64,000 bases of DNA from Progne subis subis (GCA_022316685.1 JAKJHU010000376.1:124001-188000); one strand, 5' to 3'; shown: positions 35,967 to 47,814, counted from the first letter of the stretch. Made by a program: numbers and translations. The notes: generated by a model from the sequence alone, not told the origin.

Positions 35967-38063
35967 ATGGTAGTGGGGCACAAAGGTAAGAGCTGGGCGA
36001 GGTGGGGGCACCCAGGGAGGCTGTGTTTTCTTCTCCTTCACCTCCCCGGTGGCATCGGCTTCCTCAGAGATCTCAGATCACAATTCATTGCTCAGGCTGG
36101 GGAAAATCAGCCCTTTGTGTCTTTGAACAGGCAGAGCTGAAGGGCAGATCCCTCCCAAATATCCAGGGTCAACGGGAGCTTCCCACCCGGGAGATGAAGG
36201 CAGAGAGCAGCACATGGTCATTCTTTTCTCTCTTTTCCTCTCTTTTTTTCTTGTTTATCCCACCGGTGGCTTTTCCCTGTGCCCGTGCCCCAGCTGCGGA
36301 GAAGCAAATCTCCTTTGGAACAACCCAAGAACGGAAAATGTTCCCCTACTACTTTGCCCCAGACAGGCTGGGAGTCAAGATTCCAGGGGTGCAGGGGAAC
36401 CCTTTGCTGGGGCCAGGATGTTACCTGGGGCCAGAGGTGAGCTCTTCTTTCATTTTGGGGCTCCTTTATGAAAGGCACAGAAGTAATAGGGCCACACCGG
36501 CCCTGCAAACCCACTGCAGGATGTCCCCACATCCACCTGGAAAAAGGAATGATTTACTTTCCCAACCGATCCTTGAGGCTCTGCAATAGTGAGAAATTAA
36601 GGGGATAATTAGGAATAACTTTATTAGGAATAACTTTTGCTGCTTAGGTAATTCTGCCCTGCAAACGGTGCATTTAAAACATCAGTAAATCTTTTTGGCT
36701 TTCAAACTTCAGGCAAACATCTTCAAATCCTCCATAAGCACCCGACCCATGAGCAGTCGGGGTACGTGTTGGGCGCCAGGACAGCTCCGCGCTTCCAGCC
36801 GAAGGCTCAGGTAAGGAGAGGGCCAAAAAAGAGGGAAAAAGCAGCCAAAAATATTCCCCAGCAAGGGTGGCTGCTGCTCTAGGGAATGTGGGAGTCTTTG
36901 TCATAAATGCTTCATCTTGAGGAGTTTTTTTCCCCACAGACAGTGACCCCCGGCCCTGCTGCGTACCAGCCTTTCCTGGGGGATGAGAGGAGGTGCCAGC
37001 CTGCTACGTTCCCTTTTCCTCCAGCAGCCCGCGATTCCCAGCCAGGCTTCTGCATAAGGATTTGTTCCCTGGGTAGCTTAAATCCTTTTCTCCCAATAAG
37101 CAGAAGCCCCAGTAGGGAGAAATGCACAAAAGAGAGATGGGAGCAGAGTTCCCTGTAAAGCTTTTGATCTCCAAAATGAAGGGTTTTTTATCTCCAAAAA
37201 GCTCCCCCTGCTTTAGGCTTTAGCTTAGGGCACTGACTGGGACACCACAGAATGGAATTCCCATGGATCTTTCCCTGCTGAAAAAACTGCTTCAAAACCC
37301 AGGCTGAGGTTCTCGATGCTGTCTCACATCTTCCTTTCTGAGGCATTACTGTTGCTCTTAAGGAAAAATTGTATTTTCGATAACCATGGAAGTAAATTCT
37401 GGAATTATAAACATCAAAATCAGCTGCAAAATTGAGATGTCTGGTGCCTGTTTCCTTTAGGCCTGGAACTTACAACATAGAGCAACCTTCAAACAGAAGA
37501 GTCACTTGGCCGATGAAGTTTGGGGCCCCAGACTGGGATGCGGTGGCAGCACCACCCAAGAGGATGGTGAAAATGCAGGTCCAGAAGGTAAGGATTGGGA
37601 TGAGGGGAGGTTATTCCTGTCTCAAAGCTTCTGAGAGGGGAAATTTCCTTTTCACTTCCCATTTTCACTGTTTTGTTATCCTCTGCTGCTCCTGAGAGAG
37701 GAAATATTTTTTGCTTCACATTTGCACAATTTTTTGGTGTCTTTCCCTGCCAGGGGCACAAGATACAAACTGATTTTCTCTCAGAAAAAGCCTGTGCAAA
37801 ACCCTTCAAAAAAACCCCTTTTATTTAAAAATTTCCTCTGGAAGTTTCCACCCCCAAAGGGAGCAAAGCGGGGCCTCCACTGCCTTGTGTGGCTCTGCTG
37901 GAAACAAAAACTCATTTAAAGCACAGCTTTAGGTTTCACCCCTTTCTTTTCTGGATCATTTTCATTGTTATTAATGAAAAGTTGGTTGTTTTAGATGACT
38001 ATGGATAAAAAATTCCAGAAAAATCAGGGCAGAGAGGCCTACCTGAAGTTATACCACAGCTGA
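35967..38063 (+). CDS. PIFO: PIFO / CIMAP3 (protein pitchfork), with two apparent frame breaks
   Basis: Ciliary microtubule-associated protein linked in mouse to primary-cilium disassembly. Exons: 35967-35985 (MVVGHK), 36294-36436, 36713-36810, 36940-37072, 37461-37587, 37995-38063. Human-like blocks appear in order: SFGTTQERKMFPYYFAPDRL, GNPLLGPGCYLGPE, GYVLGARTAPRF, TPGPAAYQ, PGTYNIEQ, WPMKFGAPDWDAV, and a last exon ending REAYLKLYHS before TGA. Exon 3 is 98 nt although flanking phases need 99: the frame shifts at the G run 36759-36762. Exon 4 is 133 nt although phases need 134: the frame shifts near 37011-37030, and the conserved PRF and FPGPGTY blocks resume in another frame. Each break equals one missing base. 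Either the locus is decaying or the assembly dropped two bases. The start is supported by a good Kozak context and phase. Polyadenylation signal at 38106-38111. Confidence 0.85.
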
Positions 38064-38111
38064 GGAGCCACATCATCCTTTGGAGACACCTACACCATCA
38101 GGCTTAATAAA

Positions 38112-39899
38112 TCAAATATTTGAAAGTTAAGATCAGAATTTGTTTTAAAAATAGTTTGAAAATGTTTTAAAACATTTTAATATATTTTAAATGTATTGAA
38201 GATATGGTTTAAAAGTATTTGAAATGATTGAACTGAAATAAAATCAAAGTACAAAAATTAAAGATAAATAAGAAAATGAAAAAGATAATAAAAGTACAAA
38301 ATAAAAGATTTTAAAAATCCAAATAAAATAATGTAAAATAATATAGAAATAAGATCTTTTCAAACCCAGAGGTTTCCTTCTCAGTGTCTAGAATAGGGCT
38401 GTATTTTGGATTTGGTATTGACAGGGTCAATAATATTGGGATATTTTGGATAGTACTGGAATATTTTGGTTAATATTGGGATAGTTTGGTTCTTGCTGGT
38501 CAGGGCTTGTACAGGGCTGGTGCCTTTCCTGCTTTTCCTGGGGGAGAAGTTGGGAAATTGTGAGGGAGACACAGAGAGACCCAAAGGATATTCCAGACCA
38601 CGGGACATCGTGGTCAGGGTATAAAATGGGGGGGAAGGGAGGAACTGGGGGATATTTGGACAAGTCACAGGCTCCCAAACCATTCCAGGATTTTCCAGTT
38701 GTTCCATGACCCTCCTTGGATGAGACCTTGCTCTCCTGGAGGCGCCTGTGGGAAGCAGGGAAGCAACTCTTTTGTTTTTCCTTTGCTTTTCCTATTAAAT
38801 CATCTTAGTCTCAACCCATGAGTTTCCAGCTTTTCCCCTCACAAATCCTGATGGGGAAAAAACTTCTCTCCATGATCCCACTGGAAAAAAAGAACAAACC
38901 CTCTCTCCGTGATCCCTTTGGATGGGGAGTGAGCGCCTGTGAGGGGATTGGAAACCACAACCCCACCCCACCTCAGCTCATCCCCCTTTTTCCATGGATT
39001 TCCTCACTTTTCCCTCAAAATCCAGCCCTTCCCGAGGCAGGAAAGGAGCCAAACAACTGCAGCCAAAGGGCAGCTCCTTCATTTCCTCAGTGTCGGGAAT
39101 GAACATTCCCCACCTTCCCCTCAGCTCTTCCTGGTGTTCCGCCACAACAATTCCTCCTCATATCCAGGCCAGCCCAGGGGGGTCCTCCACAGCCTGAGGA
39201 AAAATGAGGAATATTGAGGTGGTTTTGGTACCTTTGGAGAGTTTTTTAATGTCTTTGTGCCCAAAATAACACCCTGAAATCATCGGAGGGAAAGAGGCCG
39301 GGTTGGGACAGGCCTCACAGGTGGGGTTTTTGCATTTTGGTTTCCTCCCTACTGAAACAAAAATATTCTCAAGTAAGGAACAAGAAAAATACTTGAAACT
39401 GAGAATCTGGCCACAAAATAAACGTCCGAAACAGAAAGTTCTAGTGTTGGGAGCAGCCATTTCCCCCTCAGATTTTTGTGTTTCCAACCCTCCCACACAC
39501 TGATGTGTCTGATCATTCCAGCTCCACTCCTCTTCCAATTTCCTGCTTTTTTTTTTTAACCTGTTTCTTCAACAAATTTCACCTGCAGCCCAATTTTAGC
39601 CATAAAACCAAAATTTATTCATCCAATTCCCATTTTTCAGGAGCTCTCCCAGCTGCTTCCAGCCTGAGGTTTTGAGTCACAGCTGTCCCTTTTTGGTGCA
39701 AGATTTTGAAGATTTGGCTCCCTGGAATTTTTCTTGTCCTAAAAATTGGAATTTTTAGGCTGTTCAAGGCTTTACTTTGGTATTCCTGGCTGACACTGTG
39801 GTTCACCTCCAACTAATTATTTCTAACCAAAAAAAAAAAAAAAAAAAAAAAGACTTGTGAGGCATTTTCCACTCCTGAAACGTGAAGGACTCTGTTTTG
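38112..39899. other. Intergenic gap between PIFO and TAF8 3' ends
   Basis: The genes converge here. 38120-38370 is AT-rich with many AAATAAAA-like words. There are no coding blocks and no clear transposon; an A run of 22 lies at 39830-39851. Nothing else is recognised. Confidence 0.7.
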
Positions 39900-41178
39900 C
39901 TTGTAGGAGATAAAATGTCTTTTATTATGAACATAAAAATCACAAATTTCATTCCTTTTTTTTTTTTTTTCCCCTTCTACCCAGCAAGGAATTTTTCTCC
40001 TTGCAGGAAAAAAAAAAAAAAAGAAAGATAAAACTTTTGAATATGTACAAACATATACAGGGTCTATTTGTACATTCGTCATTGTGTACAAGCAAGGCAC
40101 CAGCAGAAGTGACAGCAGCACACACAGGGGGGTGTTTGCAATTTAATTTGATTTTTTGGGAGGAGATCATTGGTAAATAAACCCTTCTCTTTATTTTTGT
40201 CCTCCCTGGGTGGTGGGGGAAGAGGGAGGAGCCTTTGAACTGCATGGAGGTGAACTTGGAATTCTTGGATGATTGGACCAAACCACAGGAGCCTTTTCTC
40301 ACGGAAATGTAACCCATATTTTGCCTAAGAAAATGGTGAAGGGAGATGAAAGCAAAGTCCTCCAGAACCAGCCAATAATGACCACATTGTCATAAAAATA
40401 AAGGAAATAAAGGGGTGAAATAAAGCAGAGGGAAAAATAAACTTTTGATGATAAAAGCACTGCTGCCATCAGAGCAGCTTTGTTCCATTTTCCACCTTCC
40501 AAAGCAACTGGGGAAGGAGGGAACTCTCCAAGGAACTTGAGCTGTGTGGCAAACAACAATGAATTTGCAAAGGAGCGTGAAGCAGCCGTCACAGGAAAAT
40601 CATCTCAGGGTAAACACCACCACACTTGAGAGGTTTTCAGTCCCCAATGCAGCTGCTGTCAAGTTGGAATAAAATGTCCTTGGAGCTGTGGGACACTCCT
40701 TTACCAGAACACCAAAAACCTTCAGGTTATAAAAGAAAAGATTTGTTTTGTTTTTACCTGCCAAGAATGCAAAAGGAGAAACCTCCACGGGAGGTTTCTT
40801 TGCTAATACAATTCCTTGGATTTAAGGGTTGATGGAAGTTCTTTTTCCAGCCTGCCAGGCAACAACACACCAATGTGTTCTGCTGGAAGTGGGAGCAGGA
40901 AATTCCCTCCTCCAAATCCCATCCCTGTGTCCTCCAAATCCAAGCCCTGGGTCCCTCAGCTCTTCAGAAATTAAATCTTCCCCACAATGGAAACCAAAGT
41001 CCCCCAGACAATTCCCAGGTGGTTTTCCTAGACATCCCAGTGAGCAGAGGGAAGAGGGAGAATGGGAAAACAGGATGAGAGTGGAGTTCACCATGCAGAG
41101 AGATCCTTCCTCAGCTGGACTGCCTCTCCTGACCCCTGTGTGTTTCTTGGAGCAGCCAAAGGAATTTCAGGTCCCTCC
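39900..41178 (-). other. TAF8: TAF8 3' untranslated region
   Basis: It runs from the TAF8 stop to a signal: TTTATT at 39921-39926 reads AATAAA on minus. A TGTACATA element (minus, plus coordinates 40042-40049) matches the Pumilio core UGUANAUA about 120 nt from the end. U-rich and A-rich homopolymers lie at 39956-40022. Confidence 0.65.
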
Positions 41179-44100
41179 TCACTTCTTCCTGCGGATTTTG
41201 GGTTTCTTCACGGGCCGCAGGTAAGGATTGTCGATGACGTTCTCCTCCCCATTCCTGCTGCCTGAGATGGAGCTGTTCTGCTGCAGCACTGAGGTGTTCT
41301 CCTTCTCAGGTCCTGCATCATCCTGGCACAGCCAAAAACAACAATAAAGAAAAAACAAAGTCAGGCTTAGAAATCCTTCCACCCACAGAATCTGTGGCTG
41401 CCCCATCCCAGGAAATGTCCGAGGCCAGGCTGGAGCAACCTGGGATAGGGGAAGGTGTTCCTGCCCATGAGACAAGATTTTTATGGTCCCTCTCACTCCA
41501 AACCATTCCAGGATTCCAAGTTCAAATTAGAGTCTGTGGGCAGGAGGGATAAACAACAGCCAAGCACACAGGGAGCTGCATTAAAAGCCAGGCCTCCTGG
41601 TTTCTAAGACAAGAAAATCCCTTGGGAAACTGGAATCCAAGAAGAAGCTCTTCCCTGACACTGAAATCAAGATTTACTGAAAGCTCCTGCTCCAGCCTTG
41701 TTCTGCACTGAACTCTGCAGGGAGCTGAAGAACCAGGACAGTGTTTAGATCCATTTCTCATTTCCCAGGAGACAAAGCCAGGTTTTGCAAACTCAAGAGC
41801 CCTGGCAATGTTCAGTTCTATTTCCCATTTCGCAGGAGCCAGGTTGTCCAAGCTGGAGAACCCTGACAATGTTGAGTTCCATTTCCCATTTCCCAGGAGG
41901 CAGAGCCAGGTTTCCAAGCTGCAGGAATGGCCCCCAGGAGCACCCCAGGGTGGCCCTACCGTGCCCATGTGCAGCGGGAGGTTCTCGGTGTCCGTTCTGC
42001 TCGTCCTGCTCTGAGGAATCCGTCTCCTCCATCTGCTGCATTCCAGCTCGGAGGGGAGCAGAGCTGTCAGGTAGGGCACGGTGAAAGGCCTGGCAGCAAT
42101 CACTGGGATCAGGGAAAAAAGGAGAGACAGTCAGGAAGCTGTGAGAAATTCCTCCCCTCAGAAATTAAGGACAATGTTATAGAGATCAAACATTTCGCTG
42201 GTTCTGGGTTTGGACACATTTCCTTTTCCTGCTGTTCCCAAGGATCAGGAAGGAAATCCTGATCCCTAAAAGATGGCAGTCTCTACTTCCCAATTTTCTG
42301 AATCTCTTGATGTTCCCAGCCAAGGACACAGCAGTGTTCCAACACAAAAAAATCCTTCCTGAGCTCCACCATAAAATCCCAATTATCTGGGAAGTTGGGC
42401 TCCTCTTAAATGAAGCTGTTCTGCCTGCGGGCCTGGGGAAAGTGGGAATTCCCATCAGTGCTCTGCAGACAGAGAGACAGGAAAATTTCCAGGAGCAGGA
42501 AAATGTCAGGGAGAAGAAATTCCTTGAGGGGGGTTACAGGATTGGGATGAGATTTGGGTTTAGGTCTTTTCCACTAAGAGAAAAAAAGGAAAAAACTTGG
42601 GGAGTTTAGGAGCTGCTTCCTGCTTTTCCTCCCCGTGTTAACCCCCAGATCCCTCCTTTCCCAACCTTACAGCACCTCAGCAGGCAAACACCACACACAG
42701 GATGATTCCCAGACCCTAAAGGGATGCAAAATCATGGAATAACTGACGTGGGAATGTGCTGACATCATCCTTGAAGAGGCTCTGGGTCTCTCCTGTCTTG
42801 GCCATGAAGCGTGTGAGGGCCCTTTCCACGTCCCTCCGTTGGGAAGCCGCCTTTTCCCGCAGCACCTGGTAGTCAGACACTGGCTCCCGGTACGTCTGGG
42901 GCAGGGAAGGGAAGGAAAGGGATGGAACAGCTCCACATCCAAACGTCCCAGGGATGGAGGAGCTGCAGACTCTGCTGTTCAGTATCCATGGGGCTTTGGA
43001 GAGTTACAGGGGTCCAGCAGGCAGAAATCCGGGGATTCTGCACTGGGAAGGGTCTGGGTGCGGATAATGGGATGGGCCAGGAATGGATTATGGGATGGGC
43101 CAGGGATTCTGAACTGGGAATGCTTTTGGAGTGGGTAATGGCAAGGATCCCATCCCAAGGGATGTCCACAACCCACAAACAAGGAATATTTGAAGCCAGG
43201 AAAAAACAATGCTTTGGATAAATAGCAGCAGCACTGCAGTAAAAAAGCACCATTCCTGGGGTTCTGGACTTCAAATAGATCCCAACCAGCACAAAAATCA
43301 GACAGAAATCCAGGGATTCTGGCTGATTTCTGGATAACAAGGGATGTCCAAAACCCACAAAGAAGGAACATGTTAAGTCAGGAGAAATATTTGGGATAAA
43401 CGGCAGCAGCACTGCAGTAAAACCACCCCACTCCTGGAATTCAAACAGCTCCCAAACAGCAAAAAAATGTTGTTTTCACTCACTGGTGTCTTGATGTAGG
43501 TGTGAGGATCTGGGAACTCTGGGAAATGGCCCGGGAATGTGGGTGGATGAGGCTTGTTCTGCCCAGCTGTCAGGGCTTTGGGAGTCACGGGCTGGTTTGT
43601 CACCGGAGCTGCAGGGGAAAATGCAGGAATCAGGGAAAAACATGGGAATCCTCCTGCCTGGGGTCCCCCCAAAGCTGTGACCCCATCCATGACCCCATCC
43701 AAGGCATGGAGCACATCCCATGACTTTAAGATTGGCATCCCAGAAGGGAAAAGGATCCCTTGACCCCGCTGTCCTGCAAACAAAACCACCTGAGGGTTCT
43801 CCCGCGTGACCGAGGTCCCTTCACCTCCAGCAGTGTCACTACAGGACCCCTGAATTCCTGGGATTATCCTGCAGAAAGCTCATCAGGAGCTCTCTGAAAG
43901 GCAGCAGAGAGGAATTCCAGGTTATTCCCAGCTCCCTGCACACCAGGGAAGGTTCCCCACATACGGGCAGTGATCACCATCCTCTGGGAACGCTTGGCAT
44001 AAGCAGGAAGAGTTTCCACGTTGAACCCTGGAACACAAAAGAGGAAAGCAGGAATCACTCCAGGAGTTTATCCTGTCAAATTCCCCTTTCTCCAGAATTT

Positions 44101-46623
44101 TTCCAAATCAAACAAGAATGGGATGTGCCAGGGAGTGGATAATGGGATGGGCCACGGATTCTGAACTGCGAAGTGTCTGGGAGAAGATAATGGGAAGGAT
44201 CATGGAAAAACATGAGCTGTGTGTGTCCACAGCAGTGGGCACCACCTGAATCCCAGATGTTGGTGGCAGATTTCCCAATCCAAAGGTGGAAAGAGTGGGA
44301 AGAGGGAGCTGCTCACCCATTTCCACGAGGGTCACCACGATGTCCGAGAGTGTGGGCTGGGTCCTGGCCGTGTGCTCACAGTAGGACTTGGCACTCCTCC
44401 CAATTTCCGAAATATCTGTGGGATAAAACCACCAGATTAATTCTCACAGTGGCCACGGCTGTGTCAGCTCCAGGGATGGGAATTTTTAACAAAATTTGCA
44501 AGGAATGAAAAATAGTCCCTGGGATGGAGCATTTTGCAGGATGTGTGTTTAAAATTAAAGCATGGGGATGCTAAGGATTAAAAAATCAGTGTTTGCCACA
44601 GAGGCAAAAGAAGAATATGCATCTAAAACATGAAAAATAAGCCCAGAAATGATCATTTCTTCATTTCAGAACAATCTGGAGGTGAGGTTTTCATCAATAC
44701 CCACAGGGGAAGGAGCAGAGCTGCTCCAAGAGGGACATAATGAAGCAAATATCTGGAATTTTTGTTGTTTCTCTTTATTACAGCAATATGTGGAGCTCCT
44801 GGGAGCACCTAACAAGTAATCACTGAGTAAGAAAATAAGGATTTCTGAGCTGGGATAAACCCAGAGAAATCTACGCCTCCAGCGCTGTGCTCCAGCCACC
44901 AACCCAAACCTCTCCTTTTAACACCACCCTTAAGAACAAAACTGGGATCAAACCCCTCTGGAAGCAGGGGGGAATCCTTGGATGAGCCGGTGGGGTTGTC
45001 TTGGGTTGCAGTGCAAAATGTAACCAAAAATGTGTATTCTGTCTCTTGAAACCGGCTGGGGAGGCATTTCTTCTTTATCCCTTCCAGGCCCATCCTCCCT
45101 GCAGGGATATCTGCCCTTCCTGGGCCATCCAGGCTCACTGCAGGGCTGATACAATTCCATCATCCCATTGGGAGGTGCTCCAGCCAGGGGAGGAGCCCAG
45201 CATCCCCACCTGGATAAAACCTGGGATTGGGAACAGCAGCACAGCCTGTGTGCACTGGATTGCCAGAGGAACGCCGGGAACCCATCTACAGCATCATCTC
45301 TGATCCAACAGAACCACATCCATCGCTGCAGGAGGATTTATTTGGGCTGCTCCTCACACCCCTCACCAACAGGGGCTGGGAAAAAACTCTGCCACTGTTT
45401 TCTTTTTTTTTGGTATGCTTTTTTGTACTACTACATTTGTATTTTTAATATTCCTAGTAAAGAACTGTTATCTATCCCTATTCCCATATCTTTGCCTGAA
45501 AGCCCTTTATTTCAAAACTATAGTAATTTAGAGGAAAGGAGTTTTTCATTCTCCATTCCAAGGGAAGCTCCAGCTTTCCCTGGGAAACACCTGTCTTTCC
45601 AGCCAAGACGGGGTACTCACAGCTCTGTATCATCTCGGTGAGCGTCCTCCACCGCGGCTTTCTCGGCGCTCTCGAAGCCAGCCTCAGTCAGCAGCGAGCT
45701 GACCACCACCTGCAGCGTCCGGCGCCGTGCCAGGTGGTAATTGTCCGCAGGAGTGCCCGCCTGCTTGCTGCCCACCCGCTGGAATTCGGGAATGGGGCAT
45801 TAGGAGACGGGGAGAGGCATGTTTGTGCCCCCAAGAGAGGTGAGCACATGGAAGGGACACAGGAGAGGGATGGGATGGGATGGGATGGGATGGGATGGGA
45901 TGGGATGGGATGGGATGGGATGGGATGGGATGGGATGGGATGGGATGGGATGGGATGGGATGGGATGGGGCAAGGAAGCAGGTAATGGAAGGGACATGGA
46001 GCAAGGTCTGGGATGGGCCAGGGAACAGTAGCTCCTGGGAAGAGTCTGGGAGCAGGTGTAAGGAACACAAATCAGGGACCTGAGAAAGGACATTGAGCAA
46101 GGATTGGAAAAAAGTTTGGGAGAAGGTAATGAGAAGGGTCACAGAGCAGGAACACAGGTACACATACACATGTGCACTCTATACACTCATATACACACTG
46201 ATATATATATATATATACACATACACATGTATATAGATACATATACCCATATATGTATATACATGCACATATATTTACACACGTGTCCTGATAGAACCTC
46301 CCCCGACACTTTTGGGCCGCGGCCCCTTTAAGGACCCCCCCCCCACCATACACCCCACACCGTCCCCCGCCAGCCAATTCGAGCTCACCACCCTCAGCCA
46401 ATCAAACCCCGCCTCCCCTCAGGCCCTCCAGCCAATCAGCGCTTCACTCTCTCCGCCCGCCGCCTCCGCGCTCCGCGGCCTGGCCGCGGCCGCCTCAGCG
46501 CCCCGAAGGGATCGGGCGCTGCCGCCCCACCCGGCCCCGCCCGGGATTCGCCCTCGCGGCCCCACGCCCCGGGGATTAGGCGCCGTTACCGTGCCGGAAG
46601 CCCCCCGACGCTGTGTCAGCCAT
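41179..46623 (-). CDS. TAF8: TAF8, TFIID subunit 8, eight exons with apparent single-base indels
   Basis: Histone-fold TFIID subunit that pairs with TAF10. Exons on minus: 46623-46590, 45778-45621, 44415-44317, 44027-43965, 43608-43484, 42895-42748, 42102-41960, 41322-41179. Conserved blocks: DNYHLARRRTLQVVVSSLL and EAGFESAEKAAVE (histone fold), AKSYCEHTARTQPTLSDIVV, YAKRSQRMVITA, HFPEFPDPHTYIKTP, LREKAASQRRDVERALTRFM, IAARPFTVPYLTALLPSELE, and the C-terminal basic signal RPVKKPKIRRKK. Exons 3-6 and 8 are in perfect phase. Four single-base discrepancies break the frame: one extra C in the run 46601-46606 (exon 1), one extra base at 45646-45647 (exon 2), one missing at 42041-42042 and one extra at 41995-41996 (both exon 7). 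TAF8 is essential and otherwise intact, so assembly error is the likelier cause. The human C-terminal SLS is absent. Confidence 0.93.
41395..41520 (+). mobile_element. CR1 LINE 3' fragment in TAF8 intron 7
   Basis: GTCCGAGGCCAGGCTGGAGC, AACCTGGGATAGGGGAAGGT, TTCCTGCCCATG and TGGTCCCTCTCACTCCAAACCATTCCAGGATTCC follow the CR1 3' consensus order, plus orientation, antisense to TAF8. Confidence 0.85.
41735..41915. repeat. Three-copy tandem repeat beside TAF8 exon 7
   Basis: Three copies of a unit of about 63 bp: CATTTCYCATTTCSCAGGAG, then CCAGGTT, CTCAAGAG/CTGGAGA, CCCTGRCAATGTT. The array ends about 45 bp from the donor of exon 7. Confidence 0.8.
43158..43460. repeat. Two-copy tandem duplication in TAF8 intron 5
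   Basis: AAGGGATGTCCACAACCCAC, AGCAGCAGCACTGCAGTAAA, and ATTCCTGGG/CTCCTGGAATTC blocks occur at 43158-43300 and again at 43341-43460. The unit is about 180 bp. The right copy runs up to the donor side of exon 5. Confidence 0.8.
45867..45969. repeat. (GATGG)n pentanucleotide microsatellite, TAF8 intron 1
   Basis: About 20 perfect copies of GATGG (CCATC on the TAF8 strand), only about 90 bp upstream of the exon 2 acceptor. Its purity suggests a young, probably length-polymorphic locus. Confidence 0.97.
46155..46285. repeat. TA/CA-rich dinucleotide microsatellite, TAF8 intron 1
   Basis: ATACACATACACATG-type sequence flanks a pure (AT) core of about 18 bp at 46200-46217. Confidence 0.85.
46368..46440. 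promoter_or_regulatory. Three CCAAT boxes and a GC box inside TAF8 intron 1
   Basis: CCAAT occurs at 46374-46378, 46398-46402 and 46432-46436 on plus, with GC box CCCCGCCTCCC between the second and third. The spacing (24 and 34 bp) and GC-rich setting look like an NF-Y promoter module just inside the first intron. Motif-based inference only. Confidence 0.55.
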
Positions 46624-46745
46624 CTTGGTGCTCTGCGCATGCGTCAGGTGCGGCGGCGCGGTTGGCGGGAGCGCGGGATATCGTGGGAGTTGTAGTGCAG
46701 GTGGAGCGAAGCGCGGAACATTCTGGGAGTTGTAGTGCGGAGGAG
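46624..46745 (-). promoter_or_regulatory. TAF8: TAF8 TATA-less promoter: NRF1 and paired ZNF143/THAP11 motifs
   Basis: TGCGCATGCG (46634-46643) is an NRF1-type site just upstream of the start codon. Further upstream, ACTACAACTCCCA on minus appears twice: at 46696-46684 and, in the longer form ACTACAACTCCCAGAATG, at 46736-46719. The long form matches the ZNF143/THAP11 (SBS) motif found at many housekeeping promoters. No TATA box is seen. Confidence 0.75.
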
Positions 46746-47814
46746 AGGCAACATCTGGATCCGCCCACTCCATCCCACCTTCCCCGCACATCTGGATCCC
46801 GAGCGGGTGGAACGAGCTGAGATTTATGGTCCCGTCCATCCCAAACCTTTCTGGGGTTCCACAGGATACAGGGACCGCGAGGATTTTGCCAAGTGGGCAA
46901 AATCTCCATTGGCGTCCTGATTTGTGCCATCCCTGGAGCTCGTTAATTCCGGGATGTCCTTGAGCCAGGGATGAACCTTTGCCTGCTCCACTGATTAACT
47001 CTCCTTTCTTGCTGGTGAGGCTCGAAAGTGCACAAAGACCCAACCTCAAAGAACATCCTGCTTTGAGATAATCATGATTCATCCCATTTTGCAATGAGCC
47101 CAGACTCCAAACCTCCTGTCACGGCACTGCATTCCCACTTGGAAATAATTTATTAAAAACCTTTAAAAAACTCTGTAACCATGGGAACCTCAAGGGTTTC
47201 CTGTTGTACCCTGAGCTGTCCCCAAGGTGTTCGGGGAGGACAGAACAGGAAACCACCAGGCTGCAGCTCCCACCCCTGGCTTCCTGCTCTAACCCACGTG
47301 TAGGACAGACAGAACCTCTGAGAACCAATTGCTGAGCATCAGAGAGGGAGGAAAGTGATGTAAACAACAGCTGCCATGCCAGGAATTCAAAGTCTTGGGG
47401 CTGGATGGAAACACAGCTCCCACATGTTGCTAGTCTCACCTGCAGGAGCAGCAAAATTCATGGAAAAGCAGGGAAATGAGGAGGCACGGGGAACTGGAGC
47501 TGGATGGCTCCAAGCTGAAGTGAAGGAAACTTCTGGAGCAGCAAAGGTAGGAGGCAAAGTGGTTTCAGTGTCTGACAGTCTCCTGCCTCGTATGCTTAGG
47601 GACAGCAGGATTGTGCCAAGGATGCTGAATGTTCCTCGGGATGGATCTCTGGGGATGTGGCGGTGGGAATTCCCTGATGTTCTGCCAAGCTGAGCTGTCA
47701 CTTTGTCACCTGAGCAGGGCTCTGCGTGTGTGTGCCAGACCTGGGGGACACAAGGGTCACCCAGCGTGGCCTCAGAACATGGAGAGCTGTTCCCAGACTG
47801 GTTTGGAAATGGAA

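Noticed and set aside
36940..36992. Shorter PIFO exon 4 ending at an AG|GTGCCA donor, which would avoid the second frame break
   Set aside because: It has the right phase but would drop the conserved PRF and FPG blocks that follow; the donor at 37073 joins them correctly to exon 5.
41179..46623. TAF8 as a processed pseudogene
   Set aside because: All introns with proper splice sites, a promoter and a 3' UTR signal are present; the frame breaks are single bases, some in homopolymers.
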